Shown one piece after another: positions 53,902 through 62,604 of a DNA stretch of 64,000 nucleotides (positions are counted from its first letter, which is position 1; each line of letters begins with the position of its first letter). The notes under the pieces were generated by a model, which was given only the letters and a program-made list of their open reading frames with translations, was not told the origin of the DNA and did not search any database. The DNA is from Sphingomonas phyllosphaerae (GTDB lineage: Bacteria > Pseudomonadota > Alphaproteobacteria > Sphingomonadales > Sphingomonadaceae): positions 813,001 through 877,000 of the forward strand of contig JAQIJC010000001.1 in the NCBI GenBank assembly GCA_036946405.1. Direction: 5' to 3'. A program made the translations under genes and the position numbers.

Positions 53902-56055
53902 ATGCGTCTGCCTTTCGCTGCCGTCCTGTTGACGGCGATGACGACCGCTGCCGCCATGCCGTTCGCCGCCGCTGCGCAAGCCGCCGCGCCGTTGCCGGCC
54001 AGCAACCCCTTCGCCCAGCCGAGCACGCTGCCGTTCGAGGCGCCGCCGTTCGACCGCATCAAGGACGCCGACTATCAGCCGGCGCTCGAGGCCGGCATGG
54101 CCGAGCAGCTCGCCGAGGTGAACAACATCGTCCGCGTCCGCTCCGCGCCGACCTTCGACAACACGATCGCGGCGCTGGAGCGCTCGGGCCGGCTGCTGGA
54201 GCGTGCGGCGCTCGCCTTCTACGGCGTCAACGGCGCGAACACCAACGACGTGCTCCAGAAGACGCAGGAAGTGCTCGCGCCGAAGTTCGCGGCGCATCAG
54301 GACGCGATCCAGCTCAATCCGCAGCTTTTCGCGCGCGTCCGCACGCTGTACGACGCCCGCCAGACGCTGAAGCTGACGCCCGAGCAATTGCAGGTGCTGA
54401 CGCTGACCTATGAGAATATGGTCCGCGCCGGTGCGAAGCTCTCGCTCGCCGACAAGACGAAGCTGAGCGCGCTCAATGCGCAGCTGTCGACATTGGAGAC
54501 CGCGTTCCAGCAGAAGCTGCTCGCCGCTGCCAAGGCCGGCGCACTAGTCGTCGACGACCGCGCCAAGCTGGCCGGGCTGTCGGAGGCGGAGATCGCCGCG
54601 GCCGCCGATGCCGCCAAGGAGCGCGGGCTGACCGGCAAGTACGTCCTGACGCTTCAGAACACGACGCAACAGCCCGCGCTCGCCGCGCTGACCGATCGGT
54701 CGACGCGCGAGGCGCTGTTCAATGCCAGCTGGACCCGCGCTGAGAAGGGCGACGCCAACGATACCCGCGCGACGATCAGCCAGCTCGCCGAATTGCGCGC
54801 GCAGAAGGCGAAGCTGCTCGGCTTCGCAACCTGGGCCGATTACGTGCTGTCGGATCAGATGGCGAAGAACCCGACCACCGCGCTCGGCTTCATGCAACAG
54901 CTCGGCAAGCCGGTCGCCGCCGAACAGCGCCGCGAGGCCGCGGAGCTGCAGCAGCAGATCAAGGCCGAGGGCGGCACTTTCCCGCTCAAGCCATGGGACT
55001 GGGATCTCTATTCGGAGAAGCTGCGCAAGGCCAAGTACGACCTGAACCAGGACGAGCTGAAGCCCTATTTCGAGATCAACAAGGTGCTGACCGACGGCGT
55101 CTTCTACGCCGCCAATCAGCTGTACGGCATCACCTTCAAGCGTCGCACCGACCTGCCCGTCTACCAGCCCGACGTGATGGTCTATGAGGTGTCGGAGGAG
55201 AATGGCACGCCGATCGGGCTGATGTATTTCGATTACTGGAAGCGCGACAACAAGAACGGTGGCGCGTGGATGTCGAACTTCGTCAACCAGTCGAAGCTGC
55301 TCGGCACCAAGCCGGTGATCTACAACGTCGGCAATTTCACCAAGCCGGCGGCGGGACAGCCCGCGCTCATCACCTTTGACGACGTGACGACGATGTTCCA
55401 CGAGTTCGGCCATGCGCTGCACGGCCTGTTCGCGAACCAGACCTATCCGTCGGTGTCGGGCACCAACACCGCGCGCGACTTCGTCGAATTCCCGTCGCAG
55501 TTCAACGAGCATTGGGCGCTCGATCCCAAGGTGCTGCCGCATTACGCGGTCAATCGTCAGGGGCAGGTGATCCCGCCCGCGCTGGTCGCCAAGATCAAGC
55601 GCGCCGCGACCTTCAACACCGGCAACAGCTTCGGCCAGGCGCTGGCGGCGGCGGAGCTCGACATGAGCTGGCATTCGCTGCCCGCCAGCGCCGGACGGCA
55701 GGACGTCAATGTGTTCGAGCCGAAGGCGCTCGCCGCGACCGGGCTCGACACCGACGACGTGCCGCCGCGTTACCGGTCGAGCTATTTCCTTCACATCTGG
55801 GGGAACGGCTATTCGGCGGGCTATTATGCCTATCAATGGACCAAGATGCTCGACGCCAATGCCTATGCATGGTTCGAGAATCACGGCGGGCTGACGCGCG
55901 CCAACGGCCAGCGCTTCCGCGACATGATCCTGTCGAAGGGCCATACCGAGGATTACGCGCCGATGTTCCGCGCCTTCAACGGCAAGGATCCCGAGGTGGG
56001 GCCGCTGCTCCACGACCTCGGGCTGAACGCCGACGGGAGCCGCGTCGCGGAGTAA
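53902..56055 (+). CDS. M3 family metallopeptidase (peptidyl-dipeptidase Dcp-like), exported
   Basis: 717-residue zinc peptidase. A signal peptide (about 1-30, PFAAAAQAAAP) shows export, unlike cytoplasmic Dcp/OpdA. The zinc site is MFHEFGHALHGLF with H500-E501-H504, and the third ligand Glu lies in NTARDFVEFPSQFNEHW. Later segments ARDFVEFPSQ and GNGYSAGYYAYQWTKMLDANAYAWF form the oligopeptidase substrate cleft. It trims short periplasmic peptides. The ATG at 53902 has GAGGAG six bases upstream; an in-frame extension to 53842 would destroy the signal peptide. Confidence 0.93.
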   Translation: MRLPFAAVLLTAMTTAAAMPFAAAAQAAAPLPASNPFAQPSTLPFEAPPFDRIKDADYQPALEAGMAEQLAEVNNIVRVRSAPTFDNTIAALERSGRLLERAALAFYGVNGANTNDVLQKTQEVLAPKFAAHQDAIQLNPQLFARVRTLYDARQTLKLTPEQLQVLTLTYENMVRAGAKLSLADKTKLSALNAQLSTLETAFQQKLLAAAKAGALVVDDRAKLAGLSEAEIAAAADAAKERGLTGKYVLTLQNTTQQPALAALTDRSTREALFNASWTRAEKGDANDTRATISQLAELRAQKAKLLGFATWADYVLSDQMAKNPTTALGFMQQLGKPVAAEQRREAAELQQQIKAEGGTFPLKPWDWDLYSEKLRKAKYDLNQDELKPYFEINKVLTDGVFYAANQLYGITFKRRTDLPVYQPDVMVYEVSEENGTPIGLMYFDYWKRDNKNGGAWMSNFVNQSKLLGTKPVIYNVGNFTKPAAGQPALITFDDVTTMFHEFGHALHGLFANQTYPSVSGTNTARDFVEFPSQFNEHWALDPKVLPHYAVNRQGQVIPPALVAKIKRAATFNTGNSFGQALAAAELDMSWHSLPASAGRQDVNVFEPKALAATGLDTDDVPPRYRSSYFLHIWGNGYSAGYYAYQWTKMLDANAYAWFENHGGLTRANGQRFRDMILSKGHTEDYAPMFRAFNGKDPEVGPLLHDLGLNADGSRVAE

Positions 56056-56068
56056 CCTTCAATCTTCT

Positions 56069-56172
56069 GTTCCCCGGCGAAGGCCGGGGCCCAGTGACGG
56101 AACGATCGTAACGGCGCGGCGTGCTCCGTTACCTCGGCTTTCCCAACTGGGCCCCGGCCTCCGCCGGGGAAC
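56069..56172. repeat. Intergenic palindromic repeat, family E
   Basis: Arms GTTCCCCGGCGAAGGCCGGG and GGGCCCCGGCCTCCGCCGGGGAAC pair around a 50-base core with a second, smaller inversion (ACGGAACGATCGTAAC / CCGTTACC). Only one full copy was seen, so it is a family by likeness to A rather than by count. It lies between convergent genes. Confidence 0.7.
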
Positions 56173-56178
56173 GGAAGC

Positions 56179-56457
56179 TTAAGCCAACAAGTCCCGCGTC
56201 TCGGGATGTTTCTCGATATACGCCCGCACGAACGGGCATTGCGGCACCACCTTCAGCCCGCGGTCGCGGACGATGTCGAGCGCGCCGCGGATCAGCTTGG
56301 TGCCGACCCCGCGCCCCTCGATCTCGGGCGGGACGACGGTGTGCGTGAACACGATCGTCGCGCCTTCCAGCTGATAGGCGGCGACCGCGCGATGGCCGTC
56401 CACCTCCAGCGCGAACTCCTGTTCGGAGCGCTGGTCCGTGACCCGCTCGACGCTCAT
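56179..56457 (-). CDS. GNAT-like acetyltransferase, YjdJ/GtrA-type small domain
   Basis: 92-residue stand-alone GNAT-like domain (PF14542 type). VVPPEIEGRGVGTKLIRGALDIVRDRGLKVVPQCPFVRAYIEKHPE carries the acetyl-CoA loop (EGRGVGTKL) and the CPFVRAYIEKHPE signature of this subfamily, whose substrate is unknown. The start overlaps the upstream lipoprotein gene by four bases. Repeat E lies just beyond its 3' end. Confidence 0.9.
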   Translation of the reverse strand: MSVERVTDQRSEQEFALEVDGHRAVAAYQLEGATIVFTHTVVPPEIEGRGVGTKLIRGALDIVRDRGLKVVPQCPFVRAYIEKHPETRDLLA

Positions 56458-56624
56458 CGCGCTGCCGCCGGCAATTCGGGCGGGGCGTCGATGCCCTTGG
56501 CGGCGGGCGCGATCGGGCGCGGCTTGTCGGCCTGATTCTCCGTTTCCGGCGTCCGCCGCTCGCACGCCGACAGCGCGGTGGCCGCCGCAAAGGTGAACAG
56601 GGCAAGATTGGGGCGTACGCGCAT
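56454..56624 (-). CDS. Small putative lipoprotein
   Basis: 56-residue protein: MRVRPNLALFTFAAATALSA then C, giving a lipobox-like LSAC at residues 18-21. The mature part is hydrophilic and Pro/Glu-rich (ERRTPETENQADKPRPIAP). ATG 56622-56624 is followed 14 codons in by no better start. It ends in an ATGA overlap with the GNAT gene. Diverges from recQ, 106 bases away. Function unknown. Confidence 0.65.
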   Translation of the reverse strand: MRVRPNLALFTFAAATALSACERRTPETENQADKPRPIAPAAKGIDAPPELPAAAR

Positions 56625-56730
56625 CGCGGTCTTTCGGCAGGTCGGTGACCCGCGCATTACGCGTCAGCGCCGCCGGCCGTTCCCGGCGCAGTTGCGGAAG
56701 CGGCCCCGCGCGCCTAGTGCGCCGGTGCAC

Positions 56731-58500
56731 ATGGCGCGCGATCCGCTTCCCGACCTTCACCGCATCTTCGGCTTCCCTGCGTTCCGCGGCGTGCAGGAGC
56801 AGGTGGTGACGCGCGTGCTCGCGGGCGAGCGGACATTGGCGGTGATGCCGACCGGCGCGGGCAAGTCGCTCTGCTACCAACTGCCCTCGGCGATGCTGGA
56901 GGGGACGTGCGTGGTCGTCAGCCCGCTGATCGCGCTGATGCACGACCAGTTGCGCGCGGCGACCGCGGTGGGCCTGCGCGCCGCGACGCTGACCAGTGTC
57001 GACGAGAACAAGGCCGAGACGCGCGGGCGCTATCTCGATGGCGAGCTGGACCTGCTGTACGTCGCGCCCGAGCGCGCCTCGACTGCCGACTTCCGCGACC
57101 TGCTGACGCGTGGCCGCCCGGCGCTGTTCGCGATCGACGAGGCGCATTGCGTCAGCGAATGGGGGCATGACTTCCGCCCCGATTACCGGCTGCTGCGCCC
57201 GTTGCTCGATACCTTCGCGGACGTGCCGCGGCTCGCGCTGACCGCCACCGCCGACGCGCATACCCGTGCCGACATCCTCGAACAGCTCGGCATCCCGCAC
57301 GAGGGGATGATCGTCGCCGGGTTCGACCGGCCGAACATCCGCTATGCGATCCGCCCGAAGGACAACAGCACGCGCCAGATCGCCGACGTGGTGCGCGACA
57401 CGCCCGGCCCTGGGATCGTCTATGTCCAGACTCGCGCCGCGACCGAGAAGATGGCGGCGCAATTGGCGCAGATCACCGGCCGCCCGGTGCGCGCCTATCA
57501 TGCCGGGCTCGATCCGGCGGTGCGCGCGCGCAACCAGGCCGATTTCGTCGCCTCCGAGGACATGGTGATGTGCGCGACGGTCGCGTTCGGGATGGGGATC
57601 GACAAGCCCGACGTCCGCTTCGTCGCGCACGCCGGGCTGCCGAAGTCGATCGAGGCCTATTATCAGGAAACCGGCCGCGCCGGGCGCGACGGCGATCCGG
57701 CGGTCGCGCATCTGTTCTGGGGCGCCGAGGATTTCGCGCGCGCGCGGCAGCGGATCGGCGAGGTCGAGCCGCAGCGTCAGCCCGGCGAGCGGCAGCGGCT
57801 CGCGGCGCTCGGCGCGTTGGTCGAAACCGCCGGCTGTCGCCGCGCGATCCTGCTGCGCCATTTCGGCGAGCACCCGCCCGAGACGTGCGGCAATTGCGAC
57901 AATTGCCTGTCGCCCCCCGCTGCGATCGACGCGACCGAGACGGCGCGCAAATATCTGTCGGCGGTGTTCCGCACCGGGCAGATGTTCGGCGCGACCTATA
58001 TCGAGGAAGTGCTGACCGGGAAGTCGAGCGAACGCAGCCTGATGAACGGGCATGAGGCGCTGTCGGTGTGGAACATCGTCGATGGCACCGAGACGGCGAT
58101 GCTCAAGCCGGTCGGGCGAGCCTTGCTGCTCAAGGACGCGCTGCGCACCAATGCGCACGGCGGGCTCGAGTTCGGGCCCGCGGCGCGTGCGCTGCTGAAG
58201 GGCGAGGCGACGCTGGCGCTGGTCGAGCCGCCCAAACGCGAGCGGCGGCGGCGCGGGGCAGGGGCGGCGGACAATCCGGTCGACGATCCGCTGTTCGAGG
58301 CATTGCGGGTTACGCGCCGTGAACTGGCGAAGGAGGCGGGGGTGCCGCCGTACGTGATCTTCCACGATTCGGCGTTGCGCGAGATGGCGGCGTTGCGCCC
58401 GGCCTCGCTTGCCGCGCTCGGCCGGATCGCCGGCGTCGGACAGCGCAAGCTCGACGCTTATGGGCAGGCGTTTCTCGATACGGTCCGCGCGCACGGCTGA
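56731..58500 (+). CDS. recQ: ATP-dependent DNA helicase RecQ
   Basis: 589-residue 3'-5' helicase used in recombination and replication-fork repair. Walker A is VMPTGAGKSLCYQLPSAM, motif II is ALFAIDEAHCVSEWGHDFR, motif VI is YYQETGRAGRDGDPA. The zinc-binding RQC part has GCRRAILLRHFGEH plus TCGNCDNCLSPP. A HRDC-like domain ends the protein (RVTRRELAKEAGVPPYVIF and GVGQRKLDAYG). The motif V YHAGLDPAVRARNQ is also seen. ATG 56731 is used; an upstream GTG is possible. The extension further upstream is not coding. Confidence 0.95.
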   Translation: MARDPLPDLHRIFGFPAFRGVQEQVVTRVLAGERTLAVMPTGAGKSLCYQLPSAMLEGTCVVVSPLIALMHDQLRAATAVGLRAATLTSVDENKAETRGRYLDGELDLLYVAPERASTADFRDLLTRGRPALFAIDEAHCVSEWGHDFRPDYRLLRPLLDTFADVPRLALTATADAHTRADILEQLGIPHEGMIVAGFDRPNIRYAIRPKDNSTRQIADVVRDTPGPGIVYVQTRAATEKMAAQLAQITGRPVRAYHAGLDPAVRARNQADFVASEDMVMCATVAFGMGIDKPDVRFVAHAGLPKSIEAYYQETGRAGRDGDPAVAHLFWGAEDFARARQRIGEVEPQRQPGERQRLAALGALVETAGCRRAILLRHFGEHPPETCGNCDNCLSPPAAIDATETARKYLSAVFRTGQMFGATYIEEVLTGKSSERSLMNGHEALSVWNIVDGTETAMLKPVGRALLLKDALRTNAHGGLEFGPAARALLKGEATLALVEPPKRERRRRGAGAADNPVDDPLFEALRVTRRELAKEAGVPPYVIFHDSALREMAALRPASLAALGRIAGVGQRKLDAYGQAFLDTVRAHG

Positions 58501-58544
58501 CGTTTCCGGCTGACGCCCGCCGCGCGTTTCGCTACGGAAGCGTG

Positions 58545-58973
58545 ATGCTTCGTCCTCTCGATCCGACGATCGCGGTCGCCCCGCAGATCACCCCCGACGA
58601 TGTCCCCGCGATCGCCGCCGCCGGCTATGTCGCGATCGTCAACAACCGCCCCGACGGCGAGGAGCCCGGCCAGCCCGACGGCAATGCGATCCGCGTCGCG
58701 GCCGAGGCGGCGGGGCTCGCTTATACCGCGATCCCGATCACCCACGCCGGCTTCTCGCGCCCGCAGGTCGATGCGATGCGCGACGCGCTGGCGGCGGCGA
58801 ACGGCCCGGTGCTCGCCTATTGCCGCTCGGGCACGCGCTCGTGCAATCTGTGGGCGCTGGCACGCGCCGCGCAGGGCGACGATGCCGATGCGGTGACCGC
58901 CAAGGCGGCGCAGGCCGGCTACGATCTGCGCGGACTGCGCCCGGCGCTCGACGCGGTGGCGCACGCAGGCTGA
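58545..58973 (+). CDS. DUF442/TIGR01244 family protein, phosphatase-like
   Basis: 142-residue protein with a dual-specificity-phosphatase-like fold. AYCRSGTRSCNLWALA holds the CxxxxR-type loop (C93, R98), and the N-terminus AVAPQITPDDVPAIAAAGYVAIVNNRPDGEE is characteristic of the family. Relatives are fused to beta-lactamase-like persulfide dioxygenases, suggesting sulfur chemistry, but the substrate is unknown. ATG 58545 with GGAAG upstream is preferred to the GTG just before. The next gene begins six bases after the stop. Confidence 0.87.
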   Translation: MLRPLDPTIAVAPQITPDDVPAIAAAGYVAIVNNRPDGEEPGQPDGNAIRVAAEAAGLAYTAIPITHAGFSRPQVDAMRDALAAANGPVLAYCRSGTRSCNLWALARAAQGDDADAVTAKAAQAGYDLRGLRPALDAVAHAG

Positions 58974-58978
58974 CACAG

Positions 58979-59365
58979 ATGCGGCTGGGGGGGCTGTTCG
59001 GCTTCGGGCGTGTGGCGCGATCGATGCACACGGTCGAGGATGCGCTCGCCGCGGTGGCGGAGGCGTTGCCCGCCTTCGCGGCCTATGATGCCGTCGTCGG
59101 GGACGATGGCCGCGCCGCGCTGGCGATCGACGGCACCGGTCGCCTCGCGCTGGTGGTCGTCCGGGGCGCGCGGGCGCGGGCGCGTGTGGTGGACTGGCCG
59201 ATGCTGCGGCTGATCGACGGCGGCGTGCTGATCGAAACCCGCGACCGTCGCCTAGGCACGGTGGTGCTCAACCGCCTGACCGCGATCGACATCCGTCGGC
59301 TCGGGATGCCGCCATTGCCCCAGCGCGAAGCCGCCGAGATCGTGCACGAGCCGGCGGCGGCGTAG
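58979..59365 (+). CDS. Conserved hypothetical protein
   Basis: 128-residue protein: MRLGGLFGFGRVARSMHTVE, then a helical EDALAAVAEALPAFAAYDAV and a beta-rich AIDGTGRLALVVVRGARARARVVDWPMLRLIDGG. No signal peptide and no recognised domain. It follows the DUF442 gene by six bases and is probably in the same operon. The codon bias and the tight spacing support a real gene. Confidence 0.65.
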   Translation: MRLGGLFGFGRVARSMHTVEDALAAVAEALPAFAAYDAVVGDDGRAALAIDGTGRLALVVVRGARARARVVDWPMLRLIDGGVLIETRDRRLGTVVLNRLTAIDIRRLGMPPLPQREAAEIVHEPAAA

Positions 59366-59389
59366 GAGGGCGGTTGCGTGCGCGTCACC

Positions 59390-59483
59390 GTCATCCCCGC
59401 GCAGGCGGGGATCCAGACGCGCAGGTTTGTCGATTGAGGCGCAGGCGTCAGAGATTCTGGATCCCCGCCTCCGCGGGGATGAC
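59390..59483. repeat. Intergenic palindromic repeat, family A, copy 2
   Basis: Arms GTCATCCCCGCGCAGGCGGG and CCCCGCCTCCGCGGGGATGAC with the core words CCAGACGCGCAGGTT and CAGAGATTCTGGAT, as in the copy at 21160. The middle of the core differs (TTGTCGATTGAGGCGCAGG). It lies between the convergent hypothetical and LOG genes. Confidence 0.85.
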
Positions 59484-59502
59484 GGCCGGGTGAAAGCATC
59501 GT

Positions 59503-59524
59503 CCCGGATCAAGTCCGGGGTGAC
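59503..59524. repeat. Single arm of a family B repeat
   Basis: CCCGGATCAAGTCCGGGGTGAC matches the arm CCCCGGAACAAGTCCGGGGTGAC of family B at 61158-61180, with one AAC-to-TC change. No partner arm is present. It stands nine bases before the LOG gene stop, next to repeat A2. Confidence 0.6.
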
Positions 59525-59532
59525 GGGAAGCC

Positions 59533-60420
59533 CTACTTCCCCGCCGCCTCGCGCGCGGCCTGTCGGTCGCGATAGAATTGCTGGACCACCGCCCAGCCTT
59601 CCGCGGCGCTCTCGACATAGCGGAAGATGCCGAGGTCACGCTCCGACACCACCCCTTCCTCGACCAGCGCGTCGAAGTTGATGACGCGCTGCCAGAATTC
59701 GCGCCCGAACAGCAGCACCGGAATCGGCTCGACCTTGCCGGTCTGGATCAGCGTCAGCAGCTCGAACAACTCGTCGAACGTCCCGAACCCGCCCGGGAAC
59801 GCCGCCAGCGCGCGCGCGTGGAGCAGGAAGTGCATCTTGCGCAGCGCGAAATAGTGGAACTGCGTCGACAGCGCCGGGGTGACGTACGGATTGGGCGCCT
59901 GTTCGTGCGGCAGGACGATGTTGAGCCCGATCGATTCGGCGTGAACGTCCGCCGCGCCGCGATTGGCCGCCTCCATGATCGACGGACCACCGCCCGAACA
60001 GACCACGAAGTGCCGCTTGCCCGCCTCGTCGCGCGGGAAGTTCGAGCACAGCTGCGCCAGCTCGCGCGCCATGTCGTAATATTTGCTCTTGTCGACCAGC
60101 CGTTGCGCGATCTTCCGGCTCTTCTCGTCGGTGGCGAGGTCGAGCAGCGCCTGTGCCTTGGCCGGCTCGGGGATGCGCGCCGAGCCGTAGAAGACGAACG
60201 TCGAGCCGATATGCGCTTCCTCGAGGATCAGCTGCGTCTTGAGCAGCTCGAGCTGGAAGCGGACGGGACGGAGGTCCTCGCGGAGCAGGAAGTCCATGTC
60301 CTGAAAGGCGAGGCGATAGGCCGGGCTCTCGGTCTGCGGGGTGGAGACGTTGGTCTTGGCGACCTCGGCATCCTGCTTGGCACGCGGGAAGACGCGGCTC
60401 GGTACTCGGGTATCACTCAT
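59533..60420 (-). CDS. LOG family protein (TIGR00730), possible nucleotide N-glycosidase
   Basis: 295-residue Rossmann-like protein. The LOG signatures are HFVVCSGGGPSIMEAANRGA and the active-site AFPGGFGTFDELFELLTLIQTGKVEPIP. LOG enzymes remove ribose 5-phosphate from cytokinin nucleotides or hydrolyse nucleoside 5'-monophosphates. The N-terminus is longer than in minimal LOGs by about 90 residues (FQDMDFLLREDLRPVRFQLE), as in the large subtype. It is preceded by a terminator-poor gap of 38 bases from the extensin-like gene. Confidence 0.9.
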   Translation of the reverse strand: MSDTRVPSRVFPRAKQDAEVAKTNVSTPQTESPAYRLAFQDMDFLLREDLRPVRFQLELLKTQLILEEAHIGSTFVFYGSARIPEPAKAQALLDLATDEKSRKIAQRLVDKSKYYDMARELAQLCSNFPRDEAGKRHFVVCSGGGPSIMEAANRGAADVHAESIGLNIVLPHEQAPNPYVTPALSTQFHYFALRKMHFLLHARALAAFPGGFGTFDELFELLTLIQTGKVEPIPVLLFGREFWQRVINFDALVEEGVVSERDLGIFRYVESAAEGWAVVQQFYRDRQAAREAAGK

Positions 60421-60458
60421 TTACCGTGGGATAGGACGGCAATGTTACGCCTGCAAGC

Positions 60459-61091
60459 TCACCTGCAGAAGCGCGCGCCGTCGTCTTCCAGATGCAGGTG
60501 ATCGCGGTGCACGGCATTGTAATCGGGCGACAGCACCGTCCCGAACCGTCGGCACGCCGAGGTGTGGACGACTTTCAGGAACTCGCGCACCGCCGGGTCG
60601 GGGGAGTTCCAGTCGCGCAGGATCGAGATGCGCCGGCCGTCCTTCAGCTCGAACGCGCCGATATCGATCGCATTGGCGATCGCATGACCGGAACGCCGCG
60701 CCGGCCCGCTGGTGCCGACGGTGTTGCGGCAGGCATAGCTGCCCATGCTGACGACGCGCGACAGTTCCGACCCGAGAATCTGATAGGCGGCGGGCGCGAC
60801 GCCGTTGCGCGCCCAGCCGGCATAAGCGCGCGCCGCGCCGCAGCGCACCGCGCCGAGATTGGCGGTCGGCACGCCAATGTCGAGCAATTTGACCGTCCCG
60901 GTCAGCCCGCACCCGCCACCGAAATCCTTGTCGGGCAGCGGCTGGAAATCGACCCCGAGCGCGCGCAGGTCGGCGAAGCATTGCCGGGTCTCGCGCGCGG
61001 AGGGCAACTCGACCCGCGCGCGCTGCGTCGGCGCGACCGGGCGCTCGGTGCTTCCGCAGCCGGCGAGCGCCAGCGCCACCGCGATCGTCAT
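60459..61091 (-). CDS. Extensin-like domain lipoprotein
   Basis: 210-residue protein with the extensin-like C-terminal domain (PF06904): RQCFADLRALGVDFQPLP, GGGCGLTGTVKLLDI, the conserved RSGHAIANAIDIGAFELKDGR and HRDHLHLEDDGARFC. H, D and H of the SGHA...D...H pattern suggest a zinc-dependent D-Ala-D-Ala peptidase fold (LAS-like). Residues 1-12 (MTIAVALALAGC) act as a short lipoprotein signal with LAGC. The start codon lies in family B repeat arm 61087-61180; a longer start MGGCRIRSG is also in the repeat. See findings. Confidence 0.85.
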   Translation of the reverse strand: MTIAVALALAGCGSTERPVAPTQRARVELPSARETRQCFADLRALGVDFQPLPDKDFGGGCGLTGTVKLLDIGVPTANLGAVRCGAARAYAGWARNGVAPAAYQILGSELSRVVSMGSYACRNTVGTSGPARRSGHAIANAIDIGAFELKDGRRISILRDWNSPDPAVREFLKVVHTSACRRFGTVLSPDYNAVHRDHLHLEDDGARFCR

Positions 61092-61180
61092 GCCGGACCT
61101 GATCCGGCATCCACCCATCCGCTCGCCCCGCATCACGCTGGCTTGCGGCACGGTGAACCCCGGAACAAGTCCGGGGTGAC
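61087..61180. repeat. Intergenic palindromic repeat, family B, copy 2
   Basis: Arms GTCATGCCGGACCTGATCCG / CATCCACCCATCC and CCCCGGAACAAGTCCGGGGTGAC. It overlaps the first codon of the extensin-like gene (61089-61091), where the ATG of that gene is the complement of CAT inside the arm. It is the mirror of the copy at 37927. Confidence 0.85.
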
Positions 61181-61304
61181 GAAGGGAGTCGGCGGCGCGA
61201 CGACCCGAGCGATCCATGTTGCCAATGCGCCCGACCGCCGCTAGGGCCGTCGACGGGCCACGCGGTCCCAACGCCGCGCGCGCTCTCTGTAAGGAGAGAC
61301 AGAC

Positions 61305-62456
61305 ATGACTGATTCGACTGCCGCCGACGCCATTCTTGCGCCGACGAAGCCCGCCACCAGGCCGGCGCGTCCGCATTTCTCGTCCGGCCCGTGTGCCAAG
61401 CCGCCCGGCTATGATCCCGCCAAGCTCGCGACCGACGTCCTCGGACGTTCGCACCGCTCGAAGCTCGGCAAGCAGCGGCTGCAATATTGCATCGATCTGA
61501 TGCGCGAGCTTCTGAACCTGCCCGACACGCACCGCATCGGCATCGTCCCCGGTTCCGACACTGGCGCGTATGAGATGGCGATGTGGACGATGCTCGGCGC
61601 GCGTCCGGTCACCGCGCTCGCGTGGGAAAGCTTCGGCGAGGGCTGGGTGACCGATGCGGTCAAGCAGCTGAAGATCGACCCGACCGTGATCCGCGCCGAT
61701 TACGGGCAGCTCCCCGATTTGCAGCAGATCGACTGGTCGAACGACGTGCTGTTCACCTGGAACGGCACCACCAGCGGCGTGCGCGTGCCGAACGGCGACT
61801 GGATTCCCGACGATCGCGCCGGGCTGAGCTTCGCCGACGCGACCAGCGGTGTGTTCGCCTACGACCTGCCGTGGGACAAGATCGACGTCGCGACGTTCAG
61901 CTGGCAGAAGGTGCTGGGCGGTGAGGGCGCGCATGGCGTGCTGATCCTCGGGCCGCGCGCGGTCGAGCGGCTGGAGACGTACACCCCGGCATGGCCGCTG
62001 CCCAAGGTGTTCCGCCTCGTTTCCAAGGACAAGCTCGCCGAGGGCGTGTTCAAGGGCGAGACGATTAACACTCCGTCGATGCTGGCGGTCGAGGATGCGA
62101 TCTGGGCGCTCGAATGGGCCAAGTCGCTGGGGAAGGGCGGACTGATCGCGCGCTCCGACGCCAATGCCGCCGCGCTCGACCGGATCGTCGCCGAGCGCGA
62201 CTGGCTGGGGCATCTCGCCGAGGACGAGGCGTCGCGGTCGAAGACCAGCGTGTGCCTGACCGTCGAGGGCGCCGACGCCGACTTCATCAAGAAGTTCGCC
62301 GCGCTGCTCGAAAAGGAAGACGCCGCCTATGACGTCGCGGGCTATCGCGACGCGCCGGCCGGGCTGCGCATCTGGTGCGGCGCGACGGTGGATACTGCCG
62401 ATATCGAGGCGCTCGGCCCGTGGCTCGACTGGGCCTACGCCACCGCGAAGGCATGA
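61305..62456 (+). CDS. serC: Phosphoserine aminotransferase
   Basis: 383-residue PLP enzyme that makes 3-phosphoserine from 3-phosphohydroxypyruvate in serine synthesis. HFSSGPCAKPPGYDP opens the fold; LLNLPDTHRIGIVPGSDTGAYE binds substrate; the PLP lysine is K202 in ATFSWQKVLGGEGAHG. This is the alphaproteobacterial (class V, longer) type. The ATG has AAGGAGAGAC upstream. serA follows 148 bases later, so the pathway steps are adjacent. Confidence 0.96.
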   Translation: MTDSTAADAILAPTKPATRPARPHFSSGPCAKPPGYDPAKLATDVLGRSHRSKLGKQRLQYCIDLMRELLNLPDTHRIGIVPGSDTGAYEMAMWTMLGARPVTALAWESFGEGWVTDAVKQLKIDPTVIRADYGQLPDLQQIDWSNDVLFTWNGTTSGVRVPNGDWIPDDRAGLSFADATSGVFAYDLPWDKIDVATFSWQKVLGGEGAHGVLILGPRAVERLETYTPAWPLPKVFRLVSKDKLAEGVFKGETINTPSMLAVEDAIWALEWAKSLGKGGLIARSDANAAALDRIVAERDWLGHLAEDEASRSKTSVCLTVEGADADFIKKFAALLEKEDAAYDVAGYRDAPAGLRIWCGATVDTADIEALGPWLDWAYATAKA

Positions 62457-62464
62457 CAATCTAG

Positions 62465-62575
62465 CCCTCTCCCCTGCGGGGAGAGGGTTGGGTGAGGGGC
62501 CGAGGTCTCACCGAGACGAACCTCTCTGCGAGGCTCCGACCCCTCACCCCAGCCCTCTCCCCACAGGGGAGAGGG
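62465..62575. repeat. Intergenic palindromic repeat, family C, copy 2
   Basis: Arms CCCTCTCCCCTGCGGGGAGAGGG and CCCTCTCCCCACAGGGGAGAGGG, with inner TGAGGGGCCGAGGTCTCACCGAG and CCTCTCTGCGAGGCTCCGACCCCTCACCCC. Same plan as the 27303 copy, but without its internal duplication. It fills most of the serC-serA gap. Confidence 0.88.
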
Positions 62576-62604
62576 AGCCAGCACATTCCACGAAAGGCAC
62601 CAAC

